Part shown: in pieces, positions 1 to 12,745 of the stretch
Position numbering within the stretch: the first letter of the stretch is position 1
Layout of the letters: the number at the start of each line of letters is the position of its first letter
NCBI GenBank assembly: GCA_902702965.1
Contig: CACRXP010000092.1
Location: 868,387-932,386 of the forward strand
DNA length: 64,000 nucleotides
Source of the DNA: Spirometra erinaceieuropaei
Lineage: Eukaryota; Platyhelminthes; Cestoda; Diphyllobothriidea; Diphyllobothriidae
Reading direction: 5' to 3'
The notes under the pieces: model-generated
Seen by the model: only the letters and a program-made list of their open reading frames with translations
What the model was told of the DNA's origin: nothing
Database searches by the model: none
Made by a program: the position numbers and the translations under genes

Positions 1-69
1 TGCAAATCTAGGTGCTTCAAAACGCCTATACTCCAGGATGACTCCGTTCCTGAACGTTCCGTAAAGTCC

Positions 70-1120
70 TTATCGCTGAAGATGATCAGTGCGGCGGATT
101 GTAAAACTAATCATCTCGCATCGTAATTCGATTATCCCTCAGTCACCTCAGGATGCCGGCTTTTGAAAGAAATTCTTTTCGGCTACATGCAAAAACTATA
201 AGTTGTAAAAAAGGGCTACTTGAGTATCGTGCATTTTACTCACTGATGATCGAGGCTCCTATAAATTCTTTTACATTTTATGGAAACTGAATAAAAATAT
301 TCATACTTTTGCTCATTCGGTAGAAAGTTACATTTCCTTCCAATTTTGTACTCGAAGGAAGGATATAATTTGGTTTTCAAAACCCTTTCTAATCCTCAAA
401 TAATTTTGAATCAAACCTTCCGTTACGTTTAAATTCAGGGTTACCAAACTACAGGCCATATATTTTTCGCATACGGAAACCATGCAATTCTCGACGGCAT
501 TAAGATCAGACCATATGTGGTCCATAAAATTTAGCAGTGAATGTGAGCCCTGTTGTTAACTTTACAGGCCACATAGGTAAATACAGAGACATGACATTTC
601 AGAAACATCCATTCCACGGTATTAACAAATCTTAAAATTTTAAACTTATTTCAAACCGAATTTTAGCCTTCTTTGTGTGTAAATATAGAAGAAAACGTAA
701 TTTTATACCGAATGAGCAAATAAATGAATGAAAGAGGGAGATGCTATCAATGGAACAAGAAAAACTAATTGTATGGACTTTTCGGATTATTACTCGAACC
801 CATCATCAGAGACAGTGGCAGATAAATGAATATTTCATGCATGTTTCTCACGAAATATAATCGAATTTTTAACGACACCGAAAATCAATGAGAAAATGCA
901 TACCATGGAATTTGTCATTTTTACAAATTATGGTTTTTGCATGCAAGCTTGAAAGATGTTCGTTTGAAAGTCACCATTCCCAAGTAACTGCATAATTAAA
1001 GACATATGCTCCAAGATGATAAATTTTACAATCCCACCAAATTAATCTCTTCGAAACGGAAGCGCATTTCGGAATTTCGGCTGACATTTCATGAGTTAGC
1101 CCACCTTCTGTAACTATAAC
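70..1120. repeat. Palindromic element family A, copy A1 (left end worn)
   Basis: The right arm ends TTCATGAGTTAGCCCACC, the family A terminus, and the left arm has the matching CAGGATGCCGGCTTTTG block. The centre carries the family hallmark of a CGAAGGAAGGATATAATT box and its inverted partner. The extreme left terminus is not recognisable. Confidence 0.65.
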
Positions 1121-3057
1121 CCTTCTTTCGCAAAGTCTTGGAGCAGTCGATGCTGCTCCACCTTTTACCTGCTGAGGAATGATGCTCAAGTTACGTTTTA
1201 TGGCTACCCGAACGCCAGCGTACAGTTTAGATAACAGTCATATGGCTCTCAACGTACCCTCTGTATAACCTTTACACCCAGCAACTAGCACTAGTGTTTC
1301 AGACGAGAATTTTCGATGTTTTGTTATCATTTGCTTTGCTCTTGTATGCAGCATTCAGAAAAATGCTATCGTTATAAGTGAAATGTCTTGACAATTTTTA
1401 GAATACCAGTGCTGGTATGAAGGTCAAATCTGATCTGACTTGTTTTTGGGTCTTTGGCCCAGTAACGTCTCAACTTGGGCTTTACCCGTGCGATTTTAGG
1501 TGCAACTTCATTTAAAGGTTTACGGTCACATTTTGGACTAACTAAATTGTACAAAAGTGTACGAGGTTGTTCAAGTAGGACTTAACCTTCAAAGTTACCA
1601 CTAATACCACCACCTAACGTACAATGTGGCAATCTTATCTGCTTTCGAACAGTAATTTACGTGTTTTATACAAACACATTCACCGATGACTAGCAGCAGA
1701 GCAGTCTTTCATCTTACTTACTTTAAAATTGACAGTTAATAGTGCTATGCACTAGGTATTATTGGAAACCAGGAGTGAAGCTTCCTGACTGATTAGTTTA
1801 CCTCCGAGTATGTTACAATACAACTCACATCAAAGCGTTTGGCATGGATATCTCTTTAATCAGCACAACTCTTCGTCATTTAAGTAGTTTAATGGTGAAA
1901 TGGAACAATTAAAATGGCACTTATTACGTCACCCTTTGCACTCTCGACCTCGAGAGGATTAATAAAGAGAATCTAGCATTACAGCTATTCACTGTTGCGC
2001 ACCAAGACCTCTTCACAGCCAGTGATTTATCTGATCGCAATCTCGAATGATCTGTAAGGAAACTTTTGTTTTTGAACAGTCTACTGCCAACTGATCACCC
2101 CGAATTATGATATTGTCGCTACAAAATTCGTGTGGTCAGCATTTTTGGCCGTGGTTGTTACGTGATCAGCGCTGTTTGCCTGTTGGAGCTGTGGCTTTTT
2201 GTTAGTTGAGCCACCTATATTTTCAGACTCTTCTAAATTTTGCTCTCTTTTTCTTGTGACTATGAGCCACCCCAACCTCACTTGTCGGGTGAGCTCGGCA
2301 GACAATTTTAATTTTTGTTTAAGGAGTTCTAAGCGGCTGAACAGCCAATCCGATGAAAAGACAATCACGGTCCGCTGATGTTGCTGCTGCCGCTGTTGTT
2401 GACTTTTTTTAAGATTTCCTTGCCATCCTGGGCAGCTCTCCAAATTCCGTCGTAGCCCTCTTGAGACCATTCGCGGTTCATTTGCGGCCATCTCAAGCAC
2501 TTTTCATAAAATATTTGGTACATTTGAGAGGCCCCCTGAGATTGCCAACTCGCTCTCATTCTTGGCCTAATTCGGAAGACGCCGTCCGTCAACTCATGGG
2601 AGAACTTCGTTCTTGAGTTAAGAGACAAAAAAGCCTTACTGTTCCTCATCGCTGTTATTTGATTTTTGAATCGTTTCTTTTAATATGCTGCGTAAATTTT
2701 TTTGAAGAAGGACAATACGACCAACTTTCGTCCAGTTAATCATGCGGCAGTTCAAGCCAGTGTAAACCTATATAAGATGACAGATTTAAGCAGCACCGTT
2801 TTACCTTAGACAAGGACATTTTGGAGGAAGTTATTTTGATTGGCTGTAGCAAATTCTAAGACTGGCCGTGCGAGCAAACAGTGACATTTCTGGTGAGCAT
2901 ATTATGTGGCAGGAATGACAACTACCTACGACGGATCCAGAAAATATCCCCAGTAGCCTCTGTTTTTAAATTTTTTGGGCTGTGGTCGGACAACGCAGTG
3001 TCGACTACAAACTTAAGGCTTAAACAGCTGTCACGATTACCGGTACCCAGTCGCATA

Positions 3058-4001
3058 CAGTAGGTGGGCTAGCACATGAAATGTCAACCGAAATTCCGAA
3101 ATGCGTTTCCGTTTCAAAAAGATTAGATAAGTAGCGTTGTAAAACTGGTCATCCTGCAACATAATTCTATAATATTTCAGTTACCTCAAGATGCGGCTTT
3201 CGAACAAACCTCCTGCCGCCTACATGCAAAAACTCTGTAAAAAATGACTACTTAAGCAGCATGAAGTTCTCTCATTGATTTTCGATGCCTCAAGAATTCC
3301 AGTTATATTTGGTGGAAAGCATGCATAAAATATTCATTCTTTTGCTCATTCGGCAGGTAATTATGCCTACTTCCAATTTTATACTCGACGGAAGGGTATA
3401 ATTCGGTTTTCAAAAACTTTCCAATCTCCGAATAATTTTGAACCCGCTCTACCGTTACATTTGGATTCAGGGCCGTACATTTTCCACGTACGGAAAAACA
3501 TACACTTTTTTACAGTTATAAAGGAGGACCATATAGGGTTCATAAAATTAAGCAGTGGATTTGATCTCTATTTCTAACTTTACAAGCCACATTGGCAAAT
3601 GCAGAGACATGATTTGTGGACGGCCATTTCACGGTATATAAAAGTCCCACAATTATAAAATCTTTTAAAACCGAATTATGCTCCTCCTTCGAGTATAGTA
3701 TTGGAAGCAGACGTGATTGCCTACCGAATGAGCGAAAGAATAAATATTTTCTGCATGTTTTTCATGAACTGTAATTAGACTTTTAGAGGCATCGAAAATC
3801 AATGAGAGTACTTCACGCTACATAAGTAGCCATTTTTTACAGAGTTTAATTTTGCACGCAGCCGGTATCCTGAGGTAATTGAAATATTATAAAATTATGT
3901 TGCAGGCTGAATAGTTTTACAATGCTACTTAATTGCTCTTTCTGAACCAAAAACGCATTTCCGAATTTCGGTTGACATTTCATGAGGTAGCCCACCTACT
4001 G
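3058..4001. repeat. Palindromic element family A, copy A2 (complete)
   Basis: Starts CAGTAGGTGGGCTA and ends TAGCCCACCTACTG. Both arms (roughly 350 bp) match each other inverted: the terminal TGAAATGTCAACCGAAATTC block, the GTAGCGTTGTAAAACTGGTC block and a CTCATTGATTTTCGATGC block all recur reversed. No coding capacity, and no target-site duplication that I can see. Foldback/MITE-like. Confidence 0.82.
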
Positions 4002-4469
4002 CTGCGGTTTTCCGCGAAGGTATAATATTGGAAAACCTAGTCCCGTCAGATCAGATGCGTATTGAACGTGAAATTCGAAATGTACGCCTTCTGCCGGACA
4101 GAAATAACACTTGTCAGCAAAGGGATACAGGATTCACATAGCCTTACTCTGCCGTGGATTTTAAAATTAGAACTGTCGGTTGACACAAGAAATCAGTGAT
4201 GGTTTTCACGTAAACGTCTGCGAAGTAACATGAGATGAACGGTCTAACGCGTTCTCTTTGAAGTAGACCTCTGTTGCCTTATTTAATTTTCGAGAAAAGA
4301 AATGCCTGACCTTTGGCAAAATTATCCGGAACAAAGCTTCTAAGGTTCAGGTCAGAAGATTATTTATGATTATTCCGGCTGAAATCTATCAGATAAAGAG
4401 GAATAACCGCAATGGTTTGACTACCGTGCCAGATGATGTCGGACGTGTGGCTTAAAGCAAGGGGAAGCA

Positions 4470-4860
4470 GGCATGGTGACATGTACGTGAATAAGTTAAC
4501 AGTGAGAGCGGACTTGCGTAGCATCTACCGCACTCTCTCCTCCCCCACCTGGATCCGGTGTCAAAACATTGTCAAAACGACCTGGAGCAGGAGATGGCGC
4601 AAATGACTGGCACGGTAGGACCCGCACTCAGGCTTACCACCACACCCTTGGCTCCACAACAAAGATGTTTTCCCAGGATTATGACAGACAACAACACAAC
4701 AACGCCTCACTAGGAGGAGGATGACTGGGTAACCATGCGTACAGCCTGTATACCCAGCAGGAACACAGGCTCACCTACAGGCAGGGAACCAGGTGCCAGA
4801 AAACTGGTAGCGCACGGTTAGATGAACCATGGCATACCAGACGCATATAAACCTTCAAAG
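4470..4860 (-). repeat. Dispersed repeat C, minus orientation
   Basis: Carries the family block (plus strand) GCATCTACCGCACTCTCTCC, then a CACCTGGATCCGGTGTC stretch, then the distal AGGGAACCAGGTGCCAG part. Same order as the copies at 33880 and 61430. Confidence 0.62.
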
Positions 4861-5055
4861 ACCCAAAACACCAAATCGTTTGTCATACCGATAACACAGA
4901 TACTAACTAAAACACCGACACACGTGTTTTAGCGACCTTGCCGCTGCATGAGGCAGTTACAAGGGATTTGGTTATACAGTGTCCCCACTCCTAGAGTTGT
5001 TTATCTGCTTTCTGGTACATAAACTTACCTGTTTCTATTGGTTTCCTTGGTAACC

Positions 5056-5831
5056 ATCGGGAGATGGCACCCAAAAAAATCCGCCTAACCAATGCAGCCT
5101 GTCTTACGGGACAGGTGGTAATAGGGCTTTTATGGGTGGTAACTGGTCAGGATGTACGATACTAGCCGACGGAAAGCCTTATTTGAACAGATGAATGATC
5201 GAATTTGGCCCGCTCTCCGTTCCGTTATTACAAAATGGGTCGCCAGAGGCAGTATTGTCATAACGGACGAGTGGAAGGCGTATAATCGACTTCCTTCAGA
5301 AGGTTGTCTACATTTCTCTGTTAACCACTCAAAGAACTTCAAGGACCCTACCACCGGACGACACACTAATGCCATTGAGGCATGCTGGAGTAGACTGAAA
5401 AGGAAACTCCACGAGGGAGGTCCTGTATGTGGTCGAGCTGTGTGGGCTCACATAGACGAAATACAGTATCGTCTTTGGTTTGGCCTCAATGCCATGTCTT
5501 TGACAGATGCCTGGGAACTGTTCCTGTCCCCTGTTGTGCAGACTTATCCTATTTAAAAGTGATTTTGTTTTGTAATAAACTTCCATAATGCAAATGTATG
5601 CCGTATATTCAGGTGTACGGGTGTAACGATGGGGAAGGTTGGGTAACAGCGACCACCGTCCATGTAACCTCCTGTGATGTTCGTTCGGCCAGCCCATGTT
5701 AGACCGTCGAGGAAAGTCCAAGTAGTGCGTGAAAGTAGGCCCGCAACCGCTGATATAGCCTGAAGGCGTTTGAATCCACTGTTAACGGTATTATTTCTAG
5801 GTAACGGATTTGTTGGGTGCCATCTCCCGAT
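5056..5831 (+). mobile_element. Merlin-family DNA transposon, internally shortened
   Basis: Terminal inverted repeats of about 27 bp bound the element: ATCGGGAGATGGCACCCAA at the left and the same sequence inverted at 5805-5831, each followed by a shared AAATCCG. It holds the C-terminal half of a Merlin transposase. At 776 bp it is clearly shorter than an autonomous Merlin element. I could not find a matching 8-9 bp target-site duplication, so the flanks have probably decayed or the exact ends are off by a few bases. Confidence 0.83.
5152..5556 (+). pseudogene. Merlin transposase, C-terminal part (ISXO2/IS1016-like DDE)
   Basis: The frame is 134 residues from an ATG, with a stop codon just upstream in frame. 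It reads IVITDEWKAYNRLPSEGCLH, then VNHSKNFKDPTTGRHTNAIE and CWSRLKRK. The second catalytic Asp (D39, in TDEW) and the Glu (E76, in AIEACW) are present with 36 residues between them. H-S-x-x-F-x-D-P-x-T-G-x-H-T-N is the Merlin signature. The first catalytic Asp and the N-terminal half are missing, so the protein should be inactive. It lies inside matched terminal inverted repeats. Cellular use is unlikely. Confidence 0.85.
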
Positions 5832-6052
5832 TGTTTACTGGTTTACTTAATTTTTAAGGAATTTGATGAAAATCCTCCCGGGCAAAGTTTTTCAGACTTG
5901 ATTCGATATGTATATATCAGAAAACTTATGTGAAACGTTGATGGGGTCCAGTGATGAGTCGAATTCCTCGCAAGTTAGTCATATATTGGCATAAGATCGA
6001 CGAAGCACGTGTTTCTAAGCTTTTATCTGATACCTAAGCTGTCAGTAGGGTA

Positions 6053-7052
6053 CATTGTGTGACCGATCTCATGAAAGGTTGGCCGAAATTCTGAAATATG
6101 TTTTGGATTAGGATTACTTAGGTGGAAATGTAATACTGAGTACCATGCGACATAAAACTATAATATTTCGGACTCGGTAGGGTGTTGGCTTTTGGACGTA
6201 CTTCTTGTTAATATCCTGTAGAAACCGTACTCGGTAAAAAATGACTAATTAAGTGGTATACATTTTTCACATTGACTTTCGATGGTCTTATAAATTCAAA
6301 TATATATATTATAGAATATATAAACAAGAATATTCTCTTTCACGCATTTGATGAAAAATCACGTCAACTTTATATTTTATACTCAAGGAATGAGTATAAA
6401 TAGGTTTTAGAAAAGTTTTCGCATTCCCGAATAATTTGGAGCCTGATCAGTTGTTGCATTAGCGCTTATTGGTTTGAGTTTATAAGGTTCATTCGCTCCG
6501 CGTGAAGAAAATCACTTATTCTTCTATGCCTCTAAAAAGATATCATATAGAGTCCATAAAATTTTGCAATGGATGCCGATTATGTTGTACATTTCAGGAG
6601 GAGTAGAGGTAAACGGACAGGCAGGGTGTTATATGAATGGACATTGGACATTGCATGGTCTCAAAAATTCTTATAATTAAAAGCCTCGTTACACCTAATT
6701 ATATTCCTTTTGGGAGTATAAAATATAAATTTGACGTGATTCTCTGTCAAATGAGCGAAAAAAGAATATTTATGTTTATATCTTCTATAATATCTATTTG
6801 AATTTACAAGACCATCGGAAATCAGCGGGAAAATTGTATGCTACTTAAATTGACATTATTTTACCGAGTACGGTTTCTACAGGAGCTTCAAAAGCAGTGT
6901 ATTCAAAAGCTGACATCCTGCCGAGTCCGAACTATTATAACTTTATGCGGCATGGTACTCAGGATTACAACCCCACCTAAGTAATCCTTTCTAATCGAAA
7001 ACGCCTTTCAGAATTTCAGCCAACATTTCTTGAGATTGGTCACTCACTGGTA
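6053..7052. repeat. Palindromic element family B, copy B1
   Basis: Starts TGTGTGACCGATCTCATGAA and ends TTCTTGAGATTGGTCACTCA. The arms carry inverted GGCCGAAATTCTGAAAT / ATTTCAGCC blocks and a TACTCGGTAAAAAATGACTA block with its inverse. The arms are AT-rich and non-coding. Confidence 0.78.
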
Positions 7053-7369
7053 CTTACAGACCCGTGTATTTACCATGCCCGAACTGCCGGGAAATACACT
7101 TCTCTGAGTTAAATCCGTAGGCACCTCACACATGACTTTGAGTTTAGAAGCCAACAGTCTTCCTTCCCTTTCAGAACTTCTCCACCCGATAGGTGTTTTA
7201 AATTCCGTAGAAATGCGTGATAATGGAGCATTTTAACTTGGTTATTCGCCCCCCGTCTTTTATGTCTAAAGAGACTGAGTTGGAAGTTGTCCCGAATTTC
7301 CGGCCCTTTACGCTTGATCTGGCAATGTTGGGATGGGGGGGCGCTTAAGTGCAGGCGCACACCGCAAAA

Positions 7370-7590
7370 AGTCGGATCCGAGACGTCTCCCCGCTTTTGC
7401 CTTAGTGTACAAAATCCTGGTCAGTGCACGACTCAAACCAAGAGTGTGGTGGTACGCCTAGGCGCGGATTTTCGCCACGCCAGCCATCTACGTCTCCTCC
7501 CGCCTCCCTCGCGAACTCGTAACCACAGTGAAAACCCACGGCGGCCATCATGGTGTGATAGTTAGAGGAATGAGTGCTTCTCCAGTTCAA
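7370..7590 (+). repeat. Dispersed repeat C, plus orientation (5' part)
   Basis: Shares AATCCTGGTCAGTG, GTGTGGTGGTACGCCTAGG and CGCCACGCCAGCC blocks with copies at 9165, 19120 and 20570. Confidence 0.6.
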
Positions 7591-8424
7591 CGTCTCTAAC
7601 TCATGACTTTATAGCTCTCTCCCGATTTTCCCGCTGTCATATGAGTTTGAGAGGAGGAATCTGGGAAACTGGTCAAGAAGTTAGTTCACTTCAGTACACA
7701 GACTATAAAGCAGGCGCAGGGCGTAACAGTCGATGCGTCCAAACAATGCGAGGAATGTCTGTGCACAAATATCTTTGCCTCCATGATTCTTTACTGAGGG
7801 AGAGAGCTAGCAGTATGCACCCAAATTCCAGTTGCTGCAAATATAATTCAAACTTGATACTCCTCTCAGACACTTTCACTGAGTTCAATTACGAAAAACA
7901 ACGGTTAATTAGATAATGATGCATTAACGATTGCCGTTCAATATTTTATGGGGCCGACTGTATCCAGAAGGTATTCGCAAAACTTGTCCCGATTTGCCGA
8001 CCTTACGTAAAAGTGTATCTTCTGCCCCAATGTAAGATTAGTGGCTCTAGATTCTTTCTTCCGCAAACCAAATATTACACTGTGTTTTCATTCACATCAA
8101 AAATTTTGTTTTTTTTGAAGTTATTACGGAGTTCGTATAAGGCTGCATGTAGCTTATGTGAAAAGTTTCTTTTATGATTTCACGCTGCCCGCAACGATAG
8201 GCATATTCTAAAGTCACGTAAAAGAAAAATGTGGATTCACGCTGAAGCACATATTCCGGTGAGCTTCTTTTAAAGACTCCAGCGGAAATATTTTAGAAAT
8301 AAGGGAGAATGCGATTGTCGTTTCTAGTTCCTCGATCCGCCAGGCCGAGGTCGTGGCCGAAAATATCCATCGCCTGCTCCACAGCACGGTCAAGCAGGTA
8401 CAGTGGCGTACGCGTAAATTAGTT

Positions 8425-8960
8425 TATAGTTTAGTTTAGCTGTCCTCCTCGCACCCTCTCCTCCCCCCCCGGGCCCAGTGTCACAACAAAGTCGGGCGCT
8501 GGATGCTGCCGCTCACAGACAGTTCCTACTTGACACCCATTCCTTGCGATTGATGGTTCGACTGTGGCATGTACTCCACAGCAATGTGAAGCAAGCACGA
8601 TGACCTTCGCGCGAGTTAATTTATAGTGAATGTGGACTTGTACAGCATCTACCGCACTGTCTCCTCCTACGCTCCCACCTGGGCTCACTGTCAAGACAGA
8701 GTTAAGAGGAGCCGGGGGGGCGAGGTAGGGTGCGGGTGGATGGTGAGGTCGAACCCCTACCTTGGCGTTTCGCTCCTCACCCCTGGTCCACACAGCCAAT
8801 GACCAGGATTTTGACCAACAACAAAAATGGGGGAGATGGCAGGGGTCCCAATGTGTCCGACGTGAGTCGCCAACTGGACCTGCCAACACACCCCATGAAA
8901 TGTTAGCATCTGTAATGGTGCTCATTCTGATAACGCCTGTCAGAATCCAATGTGGCACCC
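8425..8960 (-). repeat. Dispersed repeat C, two partial copies in minus orientation
   Basis: The plus strand shows two successive matches (TCCTCCTCGCACCCTCTCCT near 8450 and CAGCATCTACCGCACTG near 8643), then the CCACACAGCCAATGACCAGG block. Probably a nested or tandem pair. Confidence 0.5.
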
Positions 8961-9164
8961 GTTTTGGTTTAGGGCATCTACCACGAGGCCCGTTTTGGGA
9001 GCAGAGAAATATTTCCGGTTACAGATTGCTTAATGGCATAGAGTTGTAGTTAAAAGTCTCGAGGACTAAAGATTCCGTGTTCGAATAGAAAATCATTTAT
9101 GCATATGGTTGCGTGTGGCTTACAGACCCGCTTATCTGCATTTTGCTACTTTATTAAAATCCTA

Positions 9165-9390
9165 GTTACTGTGGTGCGCCCAGGTGCGGGCTTTCGCCAC
9201 ACCAGTCTTCCGTACCCTCTCCCGCCTCCGATCTTTGACTCTTTCATGACGTCAATCTCAGATAGGGATGGAAGTTGGTGTACGATAGATGCTATGCAAG
9301 TCCATCTGCACTATAATATCACTCACGACAAGTCACCGATTCTGCCCTTACCCTGCTCCGGCACATACTTGTTCCGTGCGACATAGTTAA
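9165..9390 (+). repeat. Dispersed repeat C, plus orientation
   Basis: Contains GTGGTGCGCCCAGGTGCGGG, CGCCACACCAG and GATAGATGCTATGCAAGTCC in the family order. Confidence 0.6.
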
Positions 9391-10317
9391 TCTCACTTAG
9401 TCAAACTTAAAGTTATTTCTAGAGCTTGTAAGTTCCCTTCGCGCCTAAATCTCCTTGAAACGACAAGGAAACGCATCCTGACTATCGCATTAGCGTGTCC
9501 TGGCTTTGATTTAATTAAAACTACATCATAATCCGGCATCTTAACTTGGCCCCATGACGGCCCAAAACTAAACCCTTATTCTAACTTAACCTGGTTCGTT
9601 GTTATATTTTCTGATTATGGGCTCTGGCACAGACAGCGACTGGTCTTCTTCCCTCGTCTTCAAAAAGCAAACGAGACAGAGATTGCAAAAAAACCATCAA
9701 TAATCCTCTTATGTCTGTTCAAAAATCAAGTCAAAATATCTGAAATAGCATAAATCTTGCAAGTTTACAGTCTTTTCAATCTGATTATACTCATGGAGGT
9801 TAGTTTACGGTAGCTCAACACTCAAGGTCTTGAGACTGTACGCAAGCTAATTCAGTCGGTTTTATACAGTTCCAATGTTTAACGGGAAAACGAAAAAATG
9901 GCTGAAAGCAGCCAAGCATGCAAAAATAAGAGGTAGTCAGGAAGTCAATTCTCCGTTAACCGTGCTAACGCATTGTTCTCGTTAAAGTTACTTTTCTGCA
10001 CAAAAGGCAGCTTGTGGCCTAGGCTACTTTACAGGGATACGGACGTTAGCGGACTATTCAAGCTACATCAGATGGCCTGATTTAAGCAATGCATAGAGTT
10101 TGATAAAAATGTCTACTCCAGTGGAAAGGGCCCGAACTGCATCAACCAGAACCCCCAATTAATAATGAATCGCACTCAGCAAACTTTACGCACAAAACGT
10201 ACTCAGTAATAATACGTTGGTTAGAAATTGCAATATGCTTAGAAAGTTCCGGGATTCCGGAGAGGTACATAAAGGGTAGGATGTGGTTTATTTGCCCCAG
10301 CTGATAGACGCAATGCT

Positions 10318-10470
10318 GTTGGGGTTGGGGTAAGGGTTAGGGTTGGGAGCTAGGGTTAGGGGTTATGGTTAGGAGCTATGGATAGGGATAAGGTTTAAAG
10401 GTTAGGGTTAGGGACTAGGGTTTAGGATTGTGGATTAAAGTTTGGGGTTTGGGTTAGGGGGTAGCGCAAC
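10318..10470 (+). repeat. Degenerate TTAGGG-like tract
   Basis: Irregular GGTTAGGG, GGGTTAGG and GGTTTAGG units repeat for about 150 bp. The animal telomere unit is TTAGGG, but the spacing is irregular, so this is an interstitial or element-borne tract and not a telomere. A shared block (CCCGTATTATAGGTGACTGG, at 10594) follows and recurs next to the similar tract near 40.5 kb. Confidence 0.7.
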
Positions 10471-11924
10471 CATTTCTCAACCAGTCAAAGTACAATCTTG
10501 CGTTTCCAACAGCATTTCTTTTGCATACAACTACTTAACCTCGTCGCCTGTGCCTTCCCAAGCCCCACTTCTAAAAACCCCTTTTACTACTGTTCCCGTA
10601 TTATAGGTGACTGGGGTTTTTTTTACTTCAGTTGGGGCCACACAACCACATCTGACAACATAAGACCTGTCAATGCAAGCAAGTTAAACAGCACAAGCAT
10701 TGTGACCTTAAAAAACCAGTTAGTTGATCATCACAAGCAATGCCCCCAAAAGCTAGTATATTATGTTCATCATGAAAATTAATCGCCTGCCCTCTGTTTG
10801 ATTACGTGTTCCAAGATGGTTTTTCAAGAGATCGATGCAATTTTCGTTTTTTCGTTACTAAAGGTACTGTTAAGACAATGAAGACTTCGTTTGATCACCT
10901 GGACATGAACGTCACGCGAAAAAGCGTGTTCACAAGGTCACACGTCGTAAGGCAAATCAATGAAAAAGGAACTAAACATAGAATTACCAGGTGCAATCGC
11001 AAGCATACGATTCATTGTGTATCAAGCGAACGTTTCTTCCGTAACAATAGCTGAGTTCATTAGGTTTTAGGGATCCTTGAAATTCCAGGGGGGTGCTTTG
11101 CGATTTTCTGTAATTTCAGTCGATCATTCGAAAGTATGTGATCCGCAGTCTATTTGCTTATTATAACCGCTTAAATGAGACATTACTTTAAAGCTTTTTT
11201 ACGCAGTGAGTTAGAAGTCGTTTTCTTTTCTGCGGATGGAAGTTCGGGTCGTTAGTCTAGACCCAACTGCACATGAAACTTTGTAGCTGAAGGAAATGCA
11301 CGTTCACAGTAATTTCCTTTATTTTTGCCTAACTTTAGGCTTTTTTATACGCTAATGAATATACCACATGGTCATATGCGTGCTAAAATATTACTCAAAC
11401 CGTTAATGCTCCCTTTCTAAATAACGTATTAGTAGACACTAGACGACACACAAAGTGCCTTACTGTTGGTCCAGGCGTTAATATAGTCGCTTATTAGTGG
11501 ATCAGTTCGTGGTCGTATGAGGAATGCTTGCACTCGCCTCAAAAATAGAACTACGTGGAAACAAAAAATTACCTGGTTGCGTTATTACTGCTTTTTAATG
11601 CATAAGACTATAAATTTGCAGACGGCATTTTTACAAATGAAAGCCTCCCTGAATTTTTGAAAATAACGTGTTTAGCCAAAACTGCCGCGCAGGACTAACG
11701 AGAATTGTAAAGCCAGTTTTCAAAAAGACGAAGGTATTTTTGGTAAATAAATCATTCCAATAGGCCAATGCGCCCATGTTGAAAATCACTGCAGTTAGGA
11801 GAAGTATTAACATGCAATTTCTTGAATATAAGGCGACTTTAGTTTTCCACTCAGCGTTGTAAAATTTGGCCTTTACAGGATTCCTTTGAAATATATTCTA
11901 CATGAGAAAAGGAAGTTTTCTGGA

Positions 11925-12095
11925 AGGCGCTGCAGACCGCCGGAAAGAAGTTCATTCAAAAACAGACACCCTGGAGTATTTGAAATATATTAGGACTCTG
12001 CTGTATAGTAATCATCATTGCAGTCCCACTTAAATAATATACCTTATCAAAAACGCATTTTAGCTTTTTTGTCAATATTTCACGAGACTCGTCAT
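11925..12095. repeat. Fragment of palindromic family B (right arm)
   Basis: Shows the GAGTATTTGAAATATATTAG, AATCATCATTGCAGTCCCAC and TTTCACGAGACTCGTCA blocks of a B right arm. No left arm is recognisable. Confidence 0.5.
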
Positions 12096-12644
12096 CGACT
12101 TTTTTTAAAATTCTGTCGTAAATAGACCAGTCACCCTGATTTTATCAATTTTTCGATGGAAATGATTTACTCTCGGGACCAGATTGATTCGCCACCTTGT
12201 TCACTGAATATTAACTTACTAATCTTCAGTAATTTGAAGTCAACTTGATGCGGACAATCGATTCGACACTTTCTTATAGTTTTCTGTGATTGTTTTGAAA
12301 TTAGATCACTTCGACCCGAGATGATCAAGCCCGCGTTCCCCAGTGATTTTTACTTTTATTTCCCCGGGATATGGTAGAGCAATTTTCGTCATGGCATTAC
12401 GATGTCTTAAGAAATCTTTGTAGATGAAAACGTAGACAATTTCAGCGTTCGTTTTGGACGCCCATTCGGTTTTCTAATAGTATGAAGATCCAAACAGCGG
12501 CTGATTCTAATAATTTGAAACCCATTAATAAAATGGTAACAGCTGGATACGTAAACCTATGTTTTTAAAAATAATACATGCCTGCAAGTTTAAGTTTGGC
12601 GGACATTTTATATTGGGGCCACATTTCCGGCTATGCTTAGAAAA

Positions 12645-12745
12645 CGGTTGGATTTAGAGTTGGGGTTAGGTCAGACATTAGAGTTGGATTAAAGACGAGG
12701 GCTGGGACTGGGTTTGAGATTAGAGTTAAAGTTAACTTTGCCTCC
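12645..12745 (+). repeat. Degenerate GGGTTAG-like tract
   Basis: Loose GGGGTTAGG and GAGTTGG-type repeats over about 100 bp, weaker than the tract at 10.3 kb. Confidence 0.4.

Noticed and set aside
2105..2649. Overlapping minus-strand frames of 131 and 94 residues, one Gln-rich
   Set aside because: They overlap in different frames, show no known domain, and the Gln run comes from a CTG/TTG-rich stretch. A worn pseudogene is possible but cannot be supported.
10318..10470. True telomere or chromosome-fusion scar
   Set aside because: Units are irregular, mixed with other sequence, and the flanking block recurs elsewhere, so it is more likely element-borne.
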